Of a DNA stretch of 64,000 bases, positions 35,385-43,835 are shown in pieces. The notes below the pieces were generated by a model. The model was not told the DNA's origin, did no database searches, and saw only the letters and a list, made by a program, of their open reading frames with translations. The stretch covers positions 2,356,001-2,420,000 of the forward strand of contig NZ_OMPD01000014.1 of the NCBI RefSeq assembly GCF_900312745.1, given 5' to 3'. A program made the translations under genes and the position numbers. Numbering within the stretch: position 1 is the stretch's first letter; each line of letters opens with the position of its first letter. The stretch is from Aquimarina sp. AU58. GTDB lineage: Bacteria > Bacteroidota > Bacteroidia > Flavobacteriales > Flavobacteriaceae.

Positions 35385-35546
35385 TTAGTTAGGCCCACAA
35401 AAAACCTGATTCATACACACGTATCCTGGAGGTAAATATTGATCACAAGAGTGACACATAACATAGGTCCAACCTCCTTTTAGAGATTTTTGTTCTGTTT
35501 TGTTAAGTGTTTTGATACCATCCAGGTTTAAGAGATTCTTTAGCAT
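35385..35546 (-). CDS. Double-glycine-leader, cysteine-containing peptide precursor (53 residues)
   Basis: Read leftward from ATG at 35546 to TAA at 35385, the frame begins MLKNLLNLDGIKTLN and continues with KTEQKSLKGG, an amphipathic leader ending in Gly-Gly at residues 24-25. The core of 28 residues has four cysteines (31, 34, 44, 50) in CHSC, YVCM and VFCGPN. This is the layout of bacteriocin-like or signalling precursors cut and exported by peptidase-containing ABC transporters; 'LNKxEQKSLKGG' leaders occur in Bacteroidota. No transporter or modifying enzyme is in the window. It has its own terminator. The core might form two disulfides or be modified. Confidence 0.7.
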   Translation of the reverse strand: MLKNLLNLDGIKTLNKTEQKSLKGGWTYVMCHSCDQYLPPGYVCMNQVFCGPN

Positions 35547-35696
35547 AATATTAAGTTTTAAAAATAATTAAAGAAATATAAACAAAATAAAAACCAGGTA
35601 ATTACGGAAAAACCTCATTTAACATTTTGTTACGATAAGAAATATTAATTAAAAAATTAATATATTCTATGCGCTAAATTTATTGAGATGGTATTT

Positions 35697-36278
35697 TTAG
35701 GCTAGCTGTCTTAATGTTTCGTAGACAAGATGTGTGGGGAGCCCCATTACATTAAAATGACTCCCTTCTATATTGGATATACCAATAAAACCTATCCATT
35801 CTTGTATACCATAAGCTCCGGCTTTATCCAGAGGCTTATAAGTTTGTACATAGTATTCGATTTCTTCTGGAGATAACTCCTTAAAAGTAACCTTGGTGGT
35901 TTGATGCACTACAATGGTCTGATTGATTGTCTTAAAACACACCGAAGTAATAACCTCATGCGTATCTCCGGATAGAGAATTAATCATTTCTGAAGCTTCT
36001 ATCAGGTTTTTAGGCTTACCTAAGGCGTTATTATTATGCCAAACAATGGTATCGCTGGTGATTAAAATATCTTTTGGATGTAAATCTGTAAAAGCATTTG
36101 CTTTAAGTTTAGCGAGATAATCCGAAATTTCTTCGGCTTTAAGATGATCAGGATAAACCTCGTCGACCTCTTTTATTTGTATTGTAAAATCCAGGTCCAG
36201 ATCCTTAAAAAATTGTTGTCTTCTGGGAGAACCAGATGCAAGAATTATATTTTTATCTTTTAATATATTTTTTAACAT
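35697..36278 (-). CDS. maf: Maf-like nucleoside triphosphate pyrophosphatase
   Basis: The 193-residue protein has the N-terminal Maf signature ILASGSPRRQQFF, then TSDTIVWHNNNALGKPKN, LSGDTHEVITSV and DKAGAYGIQEW, covering the active-site Arg, Asp and Lys/Gln. Maf enzymes hydrolyse dTTP/UTP or modified nucleotides to monophosphates. It lies 3 bp downstream of the UbiA-type gene in the same operon. Confidence 0.94.
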   Translation of the reverse strand: MLKNILKDKNIILASGSPRRQQFFKDLDLDFTIQIKEVDEVYPDHLKAEEISDYLAKLKANAFTDLHPKDILITSDTIVWHNNNALGKPKNLIEASEMINSLSGDTHEVITSVCFKTINQTIVVHQTTKVTFKELSPEEIEYYVQTYKPLDKAGAYGIQEWIGFIGISNIEGSHFNVMGLPTHLVYETLRQLA

Positions 36279-36281
36279 ATG

Positions 36282-37184
36282 TTATACTAAAACAAATTGA
36301 TAAAATAACAATGAAATAGATGCACCAAATAAAATTATCTTTAAAAGCAATGCTAACCTTTTAAACTGTTTATCTGATTCGGCACTAAAGCTTTTGATCA
36401 TAAAATAGAGTAAAGGAGCAACAATAAGGATCAGTACAAAAATAACAGCTTTACTGTTCGAAAAAAGATAAGTGTAGATGTAATAAATTACAGATATAAT
36501 TGGAAGGAATGTTAATGCTCCGATTAATTTTGTTGTTCGATTTTTTCCTAGAACTATTGGGACGGTTCTAATTCCTATATTATGATCTCTATCTATATGC
36601 AGACAATCTTTTACAATTTCTCTTAAGAGTATAATCGTGAATGCAAATATTGAATAATCTAAAATAATAGAAAAAATAACGGTTTGTGATGCTCTATTCT
36701 TTTCGGTGATAGCAGGAAGAAGATCAAAAATCCCAACGACAATTAAACTCAATGAAGCAAGCAATGCAGGAATAAAATTTTTAAGAACAATGATTTCTTT
36801 TAAATAAGATGCGTAGATATAAAACACTCCAGAAATTACTATAAATAATGCGGCAAAACCTGGTCTGTTAATAAGGTTAGCTAAGTAAAATCCAATAAGA
36901 ACACCGATTATATTAAGAATAATAAATAATCGATTGGCCGATTTTTCGGTTATAGAATCATATAATACACCTTTTACACCGGTATCTTCTTGATTGTAAA
37001 TTTCGATAATTATGTTTCCTGCAGCAGCAATACAAAATGTAGCTACCATTAAAATAGCAATACCCAAGCCATTTAGGGTAATAGCAATATTAAAGGGTTC
37101 AAAAAGACCATATTTAAGACATAATTGTGCAAAGGCAATTATAAGTAAGTTATCAAATTTTATAAGCTTCAGATAAGATAGCAT
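36282..37184 (-). CDS. UbiA-family prenyltransferase
   Basis: The 300-residue integral membrane protein has about eight hydrophobic helices. The first Asp-rich motif is altered (NIIIEIYNQEDTGVKG) and the second is DCLHIDRDHNIGIRTVPIVLG. This matches the flavobacterial group annotated as geranylgeranylglycerol-phosphate geranylgeranyltransferase-like, which condenses an isoprenoid with an acceptor in the membrane. The acceptor cannot be told from sequence. It leads the operon with maf and has a -7 box at 37209. Confidence 0.88.
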   Translation of the reverse strand: MLSYLKLIKFDNLLIIAFAQLCLKYGLFEPFNIAITLNGLGIAILMVATFCIAAAGNIIIEIYNQEDTGVKGVLYDSITEKSANRLFIILNIIGVLIGFYLANLINRPGFAALFIVISGVFYIYASYLKEIIVLKNFIPALLASLSLIVVGIFDLLPAITEKNRASQTVIFSIILDYSIFAFTIILLREIVKDCLHIDRDHNIGIRTVPIVLGKNRTTKLIGALTFLPIISVIYYIYTYLFSNSKAVIFVLILIVAPLLYFMIKSFSAESDKQFKRLALLLKIILFGASISLLFYQFVLV

Positions 37185-37208
37185 AGAGGTGATTGGTTAA
37201 TTAGTCAG

Positions 37209-37216
37209 CAAATGTA
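37209..37216 (-). promoter_or_regulatory. -7 box of the UbiA-maf operon
   Basis: Read leftward it is TACATTTG, matching TAnnTTTG, 25 bp before the start codon. No well-spaced -33 box was found. Confidence 0.35.
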
Positions 37217-37361
37217 ATAATTAATACCAATTTTTGCCCTATTAACATAGATACTTAAAAGCCTTGTATTTATAGTAATGAAGAGGTGTATTAACGTTAA
37301 TAGAGGGTTAATGGAGGCTGATTCTATTGAATAAAAGGATGTTTGCTATACTTTTGGAATC

Positions 37362-37383
37362 ATCATCAATCAAAAAACGAATA
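37362..37383 (+). repeat. 22-bp leader repeat, copy 1 (before the histidine kinase)
   Basis: Begins ATCATCAATCAAAAAAC. It is identical over 22 bp to 39501-39522 and over its first 17 bp to 39976-39992. It lies 36 bp before the kinase ATG at 37420. Confidence 0.7.
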
Positions 37384-37419
37384 AGTGTTAAAAAAACAAA
37401 TAAGCTGTATATCACTACA

Positions 37420-38814
37420 ATGAAGAAAAAGATAAACATACTCATTATTACATCTATTTTAACCTTATTGGCATTGTCTGGTATTCAGGGGTATTTGATT
37501 TATAACACGTATCAGCTTAAAAAGGATGTGTTTATTAAAGAAACCAAGAAAGCTGTCTCGAGTATCGATAATACCAAAGAAATGGATTCTATAGCAGAGC
37601 TTTGGTATAATCAGCTAACAAAGAATCTAATAGAGTATAGAAAGAATAATCTTCTTAAAAATGAAACTATAGAACGTTTCAAGCCTTTTACAGATTCGTT
37701 AAATGATACATTTAATGAATACTATGAAAAAGAAATGGGAAAAGTTAATCTGGGATATGAGTTAAAATATAAGAAAACAATAAAGAGTATTATTATTCAT
37801 GATAATAACCTTTTAGATACCGTTTTTAAAGCAAAAGAAGAGGATAGTTACTTTTTGTTCGGAGAAGATTTTCCTGATAAAGAAGGTAATGTAATAAGTA
37901 GTGGTAGATGGTTTACAGAACAAGATATAGAGGATGATAGCGGTAGTGAAATTATAAAAACCCAGCTTAATCTCGAAATTCGAACAGTAGATGCGGTCAG
38001 TATTATCGGATGGAAGAGAATAGTTTTTGGGCAAATGGCAAGTCTGTTTTTATTCTCTGTTATATTGTTACTATTTGTAGTTGTCTTACTTTTTTATTCG
38101 ATTAAAACTGTAATTAGACAAAAAAAAATAGCCGATGTGCGTAATGATTTTATAAATAACATTACTCATGAGCTTAAAACTCCTTTGGCAACTTTAGGTA
38201 TTGCTTCGAAAAGTTTAAGGAGTAAAGAGACCCAAAATTCACCAAAAATATTCTCTAGTGCATTAGATATATTAGATCGACAAAATAACCGATTGCAGAA
38301 ACTAATTGATCAGGTAATGAATAATACTTTAGGATCTGAAGAAATCGTTTTGAATAAAGAACAGGTTCTGGATACTAAGTATTTTAAAGAAGTTGTAGAG
38401 GATTTTAAGGTATCGGTTAAAGATAAGCAAGTCGACGTAAATATGAAGATAGAATTTAGAGATGTAAATCTTTATATCGATAAATTTCTATTTACCACAG
38501 CATTATTTAATGTATTAGAAAATGCTGTGAAATACGGGAAAGAAAAAGTCGAAATTAGAATACGAACAGAACGTAAAAACGATACGTATACAATTTCGAT
38601 TCGTGATAATGGGATTGGGATTTCTGAAAAAGAACAGCATAAGATTTTTGAAAAATTTTATAGAGTAACAACAGGAAACGTACATGATGTAAAGGGATTA
38701 GGTCTGGGATTGTTCTATACCAATCAAATCATTAAAGCACACCAGGGAGAAATTAATATTGAAAGTAAACCCGAAGAAGGAACAAATTTTAAAATAACCA
38801 TACCAATAATTTAA
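37420..38814 (+). CDS. Membrane sensor histidine kinase
   Basis: I start at ATG 37420; an upstream in-frame TTG at 37327 would add 31 residues through the leader repeat. The protein of 464 residues has a membrane helix at ~6-26, a ~170-residue periplasmic sensor region, a second helix at ~200-228, and a HisKA domain with NNITHELKTPLA (phospho-acceptor His250). The HATPase domain has the N box NVLENAVKYGK, G1 box DNGIGISEKE and G2 box GLGLGLFYT. It phosphorylates the adjacent response regulator (5-bp gap). The signal is unknown; the exported neighbours in the same operon are candidates. Confidence 0.92.
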   Translation: MKKKINILIITSILTLLALSGIQGYLIYNTYQLKKDVFIKETKKAVSSIDNTKEMDSIAELWYNQLTKNLIEYRKNNLLKNETIERFKPFTDSLNDTFNEYYEKEMGKVNLGYELKYKKTIKSIIIHDNNLLDTVFKAKEEDSYFLFGEDFPDKEGNVISSGRWFTEQDIEDDSGSEIIKTQLNLEIRTVDAVSIIGWKRIVFGQMASLFLFSVILLLFVVVLLFYSIKTVIRQKKIADVRNDFINNITHELKTPLATLGIASKSLRSKETQNSPKIFSSALDILDRQNNRLQKLIDQVMNNTLGSEEIVLNKEQVLDTKYFKEVVEDFKVSVKDKQVDVNMKIEFRDVNLYIDKFLFTTALFNVLENAVKYGKEKVEIRIRTERKNDTYTISIRDNGIGISEKEQHKIFEKFYRVTTGNVHDVKGLGLGLFYTNQIIKAHQGEINIESKPEEGTNFKITIPII

Positions 38815-38819
38815 TAGTT

Positions 38820-39500
38820 ATGAAGCATATACTACTCGCAGAAGATGATTTTGATTTTGGAAGTATATTAAAGCAATATCTCGAAATACATAATTATAAG
38901 GTGACCTGGGCAAAAGACGGTAAAGAAGCGCTATCGATATTTTCTGAAGGAAAATTTGATATATGTGTCTTTGATGTGATGATGCCAAAAATGGATGGGT
39001 TTACATTAGCAGAGCAAGTAGTAGAAATAGATCCCGAAATTCCATTCGTTTTCCTTACTGCTAAGAAAATGAAAGAAGATAAAATAAGAGGATTAAAATT
39101 AGGTGCAGATGATTACATCGTGAAACCATTTGAAGCAGACATTCTAGTCCTTAAACTTCAGAATATTTTAAAGCGAACACAGAAAATAGAATCCTTAAAA
39201 GACGAGGTGGTAAAAATTGGAAAGTATGAGTTTGATATTGTTAATCATCAATTAAAATTGAATGGAGAATCACAACGATTAACCGAAAAAGAAACATTAC
39301 TTATTCAATATTTATGGGAACATAGAAATAGAATGATTAAAAGAGAAGATGTGTTAAAAGATGTTTGGGGTAATGATGATTTCTTCTCTGGTCGAAGTAT
39401 GGATGTATTCATAAGTCGATTAAGAAAATATTTTAAAGAAGACAACAATGTAAATATAGAAAGTGTACGTGGGGTTGGCCTCACATTTAGTATAGCTTAA
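38820..39500 (+). CDS. OmpR/PhoB-family response regulator
   Basis: The 226-residue protein has a receiver domain (1-120) with acidic EDD, phospho-Asp52 (VFDVMMPKMDG), Thr in FLTAKK and Lys102 (YIVKPFE), and a winged-helix DNA-binding domain (130-226) with SRLRKYF and VRGVGLTF. It is paired with the kinase upstream. The leader repeat following its stop suggests it may regulate genes bearing that repeat, which is inference. Confidence 0.95.
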   Translation: MKHILLAEDDFDFGSILKQYLEIHNYKVTWAKDGKEALSIFSEGKFDICVFDVMMPKMDGFTLAEQVVEIDPEIPFVFLTAKKMKEDKIRGLKLGADDYIVKPFEADILVLKLQNILKRTQKIESLKDEVVKIGKYEFDIVNHQLKLNGESQRLTEKETLLIQYLWEHRNRMIKREDVLKDVWGNDDFFSGRSMDVFISRLRKYFKEDNNVNIESVRGVGLTFSIA

Positions 39501-39522
39501 ATCATCAATCAAAAAACGAATA
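39501..39522 (+). repeat. 22-bp leader repeat, copy 2
   Basis: Identical to 37362-37383; begins right after the response-regulator stop and ends 2 bp before the ATG of the exported protein at 39525. Confidence 0.7.
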
Positions 39523-39524
39523 GT

Positions 39525-39971
39525 ATGAAAACATTAATCACCATTTTGGTAAACCTGCTAATAGGATTACTAACCATGAATGCACAAACAAGTTCTACAA
39601 GTTCTTCTAAATCATCATCACAAGTAACCATAAGTATTAGTGATGATTCTGGAGAGAAAAGTTATTCTAGATCCTTTGCGATCATTGATATGGAAGAGAG
39701 TTTTAGGATCAAAATAAGATTTATGAAATATATGAAGGGCGATGTAAAGTCTTATCTGATCGATCAATTTGGAAAAGAAAATATGATTATCGACGATGAA
39801 GCCTATCTGTGGAGAAAAGAAATAGAAGATGATGAATTATATGAAGTGCGGCTCAAAGACAATAAATTAAGAATCAATGTAGATAAAGAACTGGCCTCGA
39901 ATAAATTGATTAAGAAATTTGAACGAATCGGCAAAGAATTAAAATCAATTACATCAAAAAACGAAAATTAA
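39525..39971 (+). CDS. Exported protein A of the two-component operon
   Basis: The 148-residue protein has a signal peptide (LITILVNLLIGLLTMNAQ), then a Ser/Thr-rich stretch (TSSTSSSKSSSQVTISISDD) and a mature domain of charged strands and helices. It is a diverged paralogue of the next gene: both share the signal, the Ser/Thr stretch, a V(S/T)IS strand and a matching C-terminal helix pattern. No family recognised. Its place behind the kinase and regulator suggests a sensed or regulated envelope factor. Confidence 0.75.
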   Translation: MKTLITILVNLLIGLLTMNAQTSSTSSSKSSSQVTISISDDSGEKSYSRSFAIIDMEESFRIKIRFMKYMKGDVKSYLIDQFGKENMIIDDEAYLWRKEIEDDELYEVRLKDNKLRINVDKELASNKLIKKFERIGKELKSITSKNEN

Positions 39972-39975
39972 ATCA

Positions 39976-39997
39976 ATCATCAATCAAAAAACAGAAA
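39976..39997 (+). repeat. Leader repeat, copy 3 (diverged 3' end)
   Basis: First 17 bases identical to copies 1 and 2 (ATCATCAATCAAAAAAC), then AGAAA. It ends 2 bp before the ATG of exported protein B, so it also covers the ribosome-binding region. Confidence 0.65.
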
Positions 39998-39999
39998 TT

Positions 40000-40422
40000 A
40001 TGAAAACAATTATTTGTACATTAAGTCTTGTATTTGCTCTTTCTTTGAGCAATGCTCAAACAACTTCAACTTCAAACTCTAAAGTATCTATTAGTTATTC
40101 TAGTGATGAACCAGGAGAAGGTAAGTATAGAGTTAATATTTCTATCTCTAATACAGAAGATATGTATACCTTAAAAGCTAGTTTTCCATCATCTAAAACA
40201 GGAAAATTAAAACAATTCTTAAAAGATCATTTAACTCCAAAAATGACTAAAAACGGAACGACATCTACCTGGAAATATAATGCCAAAGGAGAAACAGGAT
40301 ACGTTGTAAAACTGAAAAAAGGAAAGTTAAATGTTTTTATGGATAAAGAATTTGTATCTGCCGACTTAGTAGAAGATTTGATAGATATGTTTAGCGATCT
40401 TAAAGATATCGTAAAAGAATAA
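40000..40422 (+). CDS. Exported protein B, paralogue of protein A
   Basis: The 140-residue protein has a signal peptide (TIICTLSLVFALSLSNAQ) and mature sequence TTSTSNSKVSISYSSDEP, then SISNTEDMYTLKASFPSS and TGKLKQFLKDHLTPKMTKNG. It aligns with protein A along its length, so the pair arose by tandem duplication, probably together with the leader repeat. The mature part looks like a small alpha/beta domain. No enzyme motif is visible. Confidence 0.75.
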   Translation: MKTIICTLSLVFALSLSNAQTTSTSNSKVSISYSSDEPGEGKYRVNISISNTEDMYTLKASFPSSKTGKLKQFLKDHLTPKMTKNGTTSTWKYNAKGETGYVVKLKKGKLNVFMDKEFVSADLVEDLIDMFSDLKDIVKE

Positions 40423-40441
40423 CTAGATCTGTGGTAACAAG

Positions 40442-41473
40442 TTGTATATGAAAAAGATTATAGTATTTACAATTGTTTTGTTAGGACTAGTGAGTTGTAA
40501 AAAAAACGATTCTGATTTAATCTGTGAAAGAATCAATTATCTGGTAGATACAAAAAGTAATGTGGCAAAAAAATATTGGAAAGATTTTGATAAGCAGTTA
40601 CTTTTTGGTCCTATGTTATATTATACAAAAGATGGTCTTTTTGCAATAGATGCTAATGAAGCATTAAAAGAAAAAATAAACCTAGTAGCATATAACTGTG
40701 ATGATTCTAATATATCTGTAGGGTTTACTCCCATAATTGACACCACAAATTTTTATATGAATGTGTCTTATGAAGATAAAAACACATCGGCATTAGAGTA
40801 TAAAAATACATTAGGAATGTTTAGTGATGTAGAATTAACAGAAAAATTCATCACCGATGTTAAAGATACAGAAGAATGGATGACAATGGTTATTCATGAA
40901 ATATTTCATCAATATCAAAAAAAATTCAAAAAGTTTCGAGAAAAACAGATGTCGAGCCAAAGAGATTTTGATAGAGATACATTAAATTATTTCTTTAAAA
41001 ACGAAAGTTGGTTTAATACAACGGTTAAAAACGAAAATCAATTTCTTCTTAAGATAATACAAGAAGATAATAATGATAGTGTTAAGAATTACATTTCAGA
41101 ATATTTAAAAAGTAAAGAGCAAAGGTATGCTAAGATTAAGGATGAATTCAGAATTGATATATCTGCATTAGAAGCTAGCTTGTCTAAATCAGAAGGCACC
41201 GCCAGGTATATTGAATACTGTACCAAATTAGCGTTATCGACGAGTTCTAATAATCATACCTTATCCGAAATAGACAAAAAATATGTTGCTAATCGATTTA
41301 AAGGTTATAATTTAAAACAAGACGAGTGGATGTATAACTTAGGAGGAGGATATTATTATTCTTTAGGATTTAATTTAACTCGAGTTCTGGAAAAATTAAA
41401 AATAAAGTATCAAGAAGATATTTTTTTAGAGAACAAGTCATTTGATCAATATCTAAAAGAATACCTTGAGTAA
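40442..41473 (+). CDS. Zincin-like lipoprotein (HEIFH), probable metallopeptidase
   Basis: The 343-residue protein has a lipoprotein signal (VLLGLVSCKK) and a gluzincin-type motif HEIFHQYQKK at about residue 152, with a further Glu-containing helix downstream (SKSEGTARYIEYCTKLA) that could supply the third zinc ligand. The C-terminus has GGGYYYSLGFNLTRVLEKL. I recognise no named peptidase family. It closes the operon with the two-component system and exported paralogues, 19 bp after protein B, and a strong terminator follows. Possibly it processes an envelope substrate sensed by the kinase. Confidence 0.78.
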   Translation: MYMKKIIVFTIVLLGLVSCKKNDSDLICERINYLVDTKSNVAKKYWKDFDKQLLFGPMLYYTKDGLFAIDANEALKEKINLVAYNCDDSNISVGFTPIIDTTNFYMNVSYEDKNTSALEYKNTLGMFSDVELTEKFITDVKDTEEWMTMVIHEIFHQYQKKFKKFREKQMSSQRDFDRDTLNYFFKNESWFNTTVKNENQFLLKIIQEDNNDSVKNYISEYLKSKEQRYAKIKDEFRIDISALEASLSKSEGTARYIEYCTKLALSTSSNNHTLSEIDKKYVANRFKGYNLKQDEWMYNLGGGYYYSLGFNLTRVLEKLKIKYQEDIFLENKSFDQYLKEYLE

Positions 41474-41480
41474 TATTATA

Positions 41481-41514
41481 ATGAACCTTATCTGTGATGG
41501 TAAGGTTCATTTCT
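41481..41514 (+). terminator. Terminator of the two-component operon
   Basis: A perfect 10-bp stem ATGAACCTTA / TAAGGTTCAT, a 10-base loop and TTCTT. It lies 8 bp after the zincin gene. Confidence 0.8.
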
Positions 41515-41699
41515 TAATATGGTGAATCCACGATATAATTGTTCTACAAAAAAAACACTTCAATTGATCAAAAAAACAGCTATTTTTTGCCAGAATCAAA
41601 AAAGTCTAAATCACTTCAAAATAAAAAAATAGACAATGTGAACAGGAGGTTTATAAAGTTCAAGAAATTGCAAAAAGGATGCATTAAGCTTGAAGAAAT

Positions 41700-41872
41700 A
41701 AATGACACTACATTTTTTTATAATGCGTCTTACAAAGCTGAAATATTTCGGCATTAGAATATAAAAAATACTAAGAGGATATCGAGTGATATTGGATTGA
41801 TAGAAAAAAATATAACTGATGTTACTATAGATATGGTTGACAACGATTATTCATGAAATCTATGTTTGTATA
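41700..41872 (+). pseudogene. Decayed copy of the zincin lipoprotein gene
   Basis: This segment matches 40736-40908 of the zincin gene by eye over about 170 bp: GACAC-ACA-TTTTTATA, GCGTCTTA, CGGCATTAGA-TATAAAAA-TAC, then AACTGATGTTA and ATTCATGAAAT, the last corresponding to the HEIFH codons, here IHEIY. Several frameshifts and stops are present. The open frame at 41539-41757 covers only part and does not represent a gene. It shows that the zincin gene was once duplicated in tandem. Confidence 0.75.
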
Positions 41873-41958
41873 GTTACCAGATAATTGTATTTTTGAACAT
41901 TTCACCAGGACTATAAAAATATATTACAACTTAATTTACCAAATATAAATATATACAA

Positions 41959-43761
41959 ATGAGATATTTTTCACTAATCATCCTCTTGTTTTTAACAATA
42001 CAATCCGGGTTTACACAAATAAGAAACAAATACTCGATTTCATTCGATAATGCAGAACATCATGAAGCAAATGTAACTGCAACCTTTACAAGTTTACAGA
42101 GTGGTACTATTTCTTTGAAGATGAGCAGAACGTCACCAGGGAGATACGCGTTACATGAATTTGCTAAAAATGTTTACAATGTGAAAATTACTGATAGCAA
42201 AGGTAAAAATGTAACGGTTACCAGGCCTAATTTACATCAATGGGATGTTACGGGACATGATGGGACTATACATGTGTATTATACTTTATTTGCAGATAGG
42301 GGTGATGGTACATATTCTCAAATTGATGAAACTCATGCTTTAATCAATAATCCAGCTACTTTCATGTATGTTTCTAGTTTAAAAGAACGACCTGTTGAGG
42401 TTTTATATGTAACTAGAGAAGATCTCGGTTGGAAAATAGCAACTCAATTAAGCCCTCAGGGAAGTAATAGTTTTCTTGCGCCTAACTTGCAATTTTTTAT
42501 GGACAGTCCAGCTTTGTTAAGCAATCATGTTGTAAAAGAATATAAAGTTGGTTCTGGGAATAAAGAGTATCTTATTAAAATGGCTTTACAGCATAATGGT
42601 ACCGATCAAGAAGCTAATGTTTTTTTTGATCAGGTCAAAAAGATTGTAGAAGAAGAAAAGAAAGTATTTGGTGATTACCCTAGTTTTGAAAATAACGAAT
42701 ATACATTTTTAGCTTGTTTTATGCCGCAGGTATCCAGAGATGGGATGGAACATCGAAATTCTACTGTTATAACAAATCCTAAAAGTATTGCAAATGGAGG
42801 CATGAAGGATAATATTAGCACATTTGCTCACGAGTTTTTTCATGCATGGAATGTAGAACGCATACGTCCTTTGGCTTTAGAGCCTTTTGATTTTGATAAA
42901 GCTAATCTTTGTGATGAATTGTGGTTTGCAGAAGGAGTCACAAGTTATTATACAAATTTATCCTTATGTCGATCAGGTATTATTAGTCAGGAAGAATATA
43001 TAACACGTTTAACCAAAACTTATAATGAAGTTTGGAATTCACCAGCGCTGAAATACTATAACCCTAGAGAAATGAGCCGTAAGGCCCCTTTTGTAGATGC
43101 TGCTACTACTGTAGATCCTGTTCATAGAGAAAACACCTATGTTTCTTACTATTCTTATGGTAATATGTTAGGACTGGCACTGGATTTAGCCTTAAGAGAT
43201 GAGAAAAATGATCTTAATCTGGATGATTTTATGAAGTTATTTTGGACAAAGTACGGTAAAACTGAAATCCCTTATACAACAGATAATCTATTTATTACTT
43301 TAAGAGAATATGCAGGAACATCATTTGCAGATAAATTTTTCTCTAGATATATTAATGGTAGTGAAGTACCAGACTTTAAAAAATTATTGGGCTCTGTTGC
43401 AATTTATCTTAAATCTGAAAAAGATCCTTATATAGGAGCAGAAATCGAATTCACAAAAAATGGTTTGGCAAGAATATCAGAATATACCAAACAAGGTACA
43501 CCAGCGTATGAAGCAGGTTTGGAGAAAGAAGATATTATCATTTCTATAGGTAATAAATCTTTTTCTGATTTAGAACAATATCATGAAGTGGTTAACAAAA
43601 ATAAATCCAGTAAAAAAGTAATTCTAAAATTTAAAAGAAACGGAAAAGATCGATCTACCTATGTGAAAATAGGAGAAGACCCTAAAGTAATACTTACAGA
43701 ATATTCTAAACCTAACGAAAAAGCATTACAAAGACGTAAAGATTGGCTGGGTGCTGAGTAG
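41959..43761 (+). CDS. M61-family peptidase with PDZ domain
   Basis: The 600-residue protein has a signal peptide (SLIILLFLTIQSGFTQ), an N-terminal beta domain (about 20-180), the M61 catalytic domain with FAHEFFHAWNVERIRP (about residue 291) and a downstream Glu in ELWFAEGVTSYYT, and a C-terminal PDZ domain (about 490-580, AYEAGLEKEDIIISIGN). M61 enzymes are glycyl-type aminopeptidases. It should be periplasmic or exported. It is monocistronic, between the decayed zincin and a terminator. Confidence 0.93.
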   Translation: MRYFSLIILLFLTIQSGFTQIRNKYSISFDNAEHHEANVTATFTSLQSGTISLKMSRTSPGRYALHEFAKNVYNVKITDSKGKNVTVTRPNLHQWDVTGHDGTIHVYYTLFADRGDGTYSQIDETHALINNPATFMYVSSLKERPVEVLYVTREDLGWKIATQLSPQGSNSFLAPNLQFFMDSPALLSNHVVKEYKVGSGNKEYLIKMALQHNGTDQEANVFFDQVKKIVEEEKKVFGDYPSFENNEYTFLACFMPQVSRDGMEHRNSTVITNPKSIANGGMKDNISTFAHEFFHAWNVERIRPLALEPFDFDKANLCDELWFAEGVTSYYTNLSLCRSGIISQEEYITRLTKTYNEVWNSPALKYYNPREMSRKAPFVDAATTVDPVHRENTYVSYYSYGNMLGLALDLALRDEKNDLNLDDFMKLFWTKYGKTEIPYTTDNLFITLREYAGTSFADKFFSRYINGSEVPDFKKLLGSVAIYLKSEKDPYIGAEIEFTKNGLARISEYTKQGTPAYEAGLEKEDIIISIGNKSFSDLEQYHEVVNKNKSSKKVILKFKRNGKDRSTYVKIGEDPKVILTEYSKPNEKALQRRKDWLGAE

Positions 43762-43790
43762 TAGCTAGTATTTTTCTATAAGATATACAA

Positions 43791-43832
43791 AAAAACTTCA
43801 GAATAGTAATCGTGCTATTCTGAAGCTTTTTT
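43791..43832. terminator. Bidirectional terminator between M61 and tssO
   Basis: An 11-bp stem CTTCAGAATAG / CTATTCTGAAG with an A-rich left flank and T-run on the right, so it works for the convergent M61 and T6SS transcripts. Confidence 0.88.
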
Positions 43833-43835
43833 TAG

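Noticed and set aside
37327..37419. TTG start 31 codons upstream for the histidine kinase
   Set aside because: The extra residues read through the 22-bp leader repeat that lies outside coding sequence before the other two genes; the ATG at 37420 begins a normal membrane helix.
41539..41757. 72-codon open frame after the two-component operon
   Set aside because: Its 3' part matches the zincin gene at the DNA level in a decayed copy that continues past the stop in other frames, so it is a fragment of a pseudogene.
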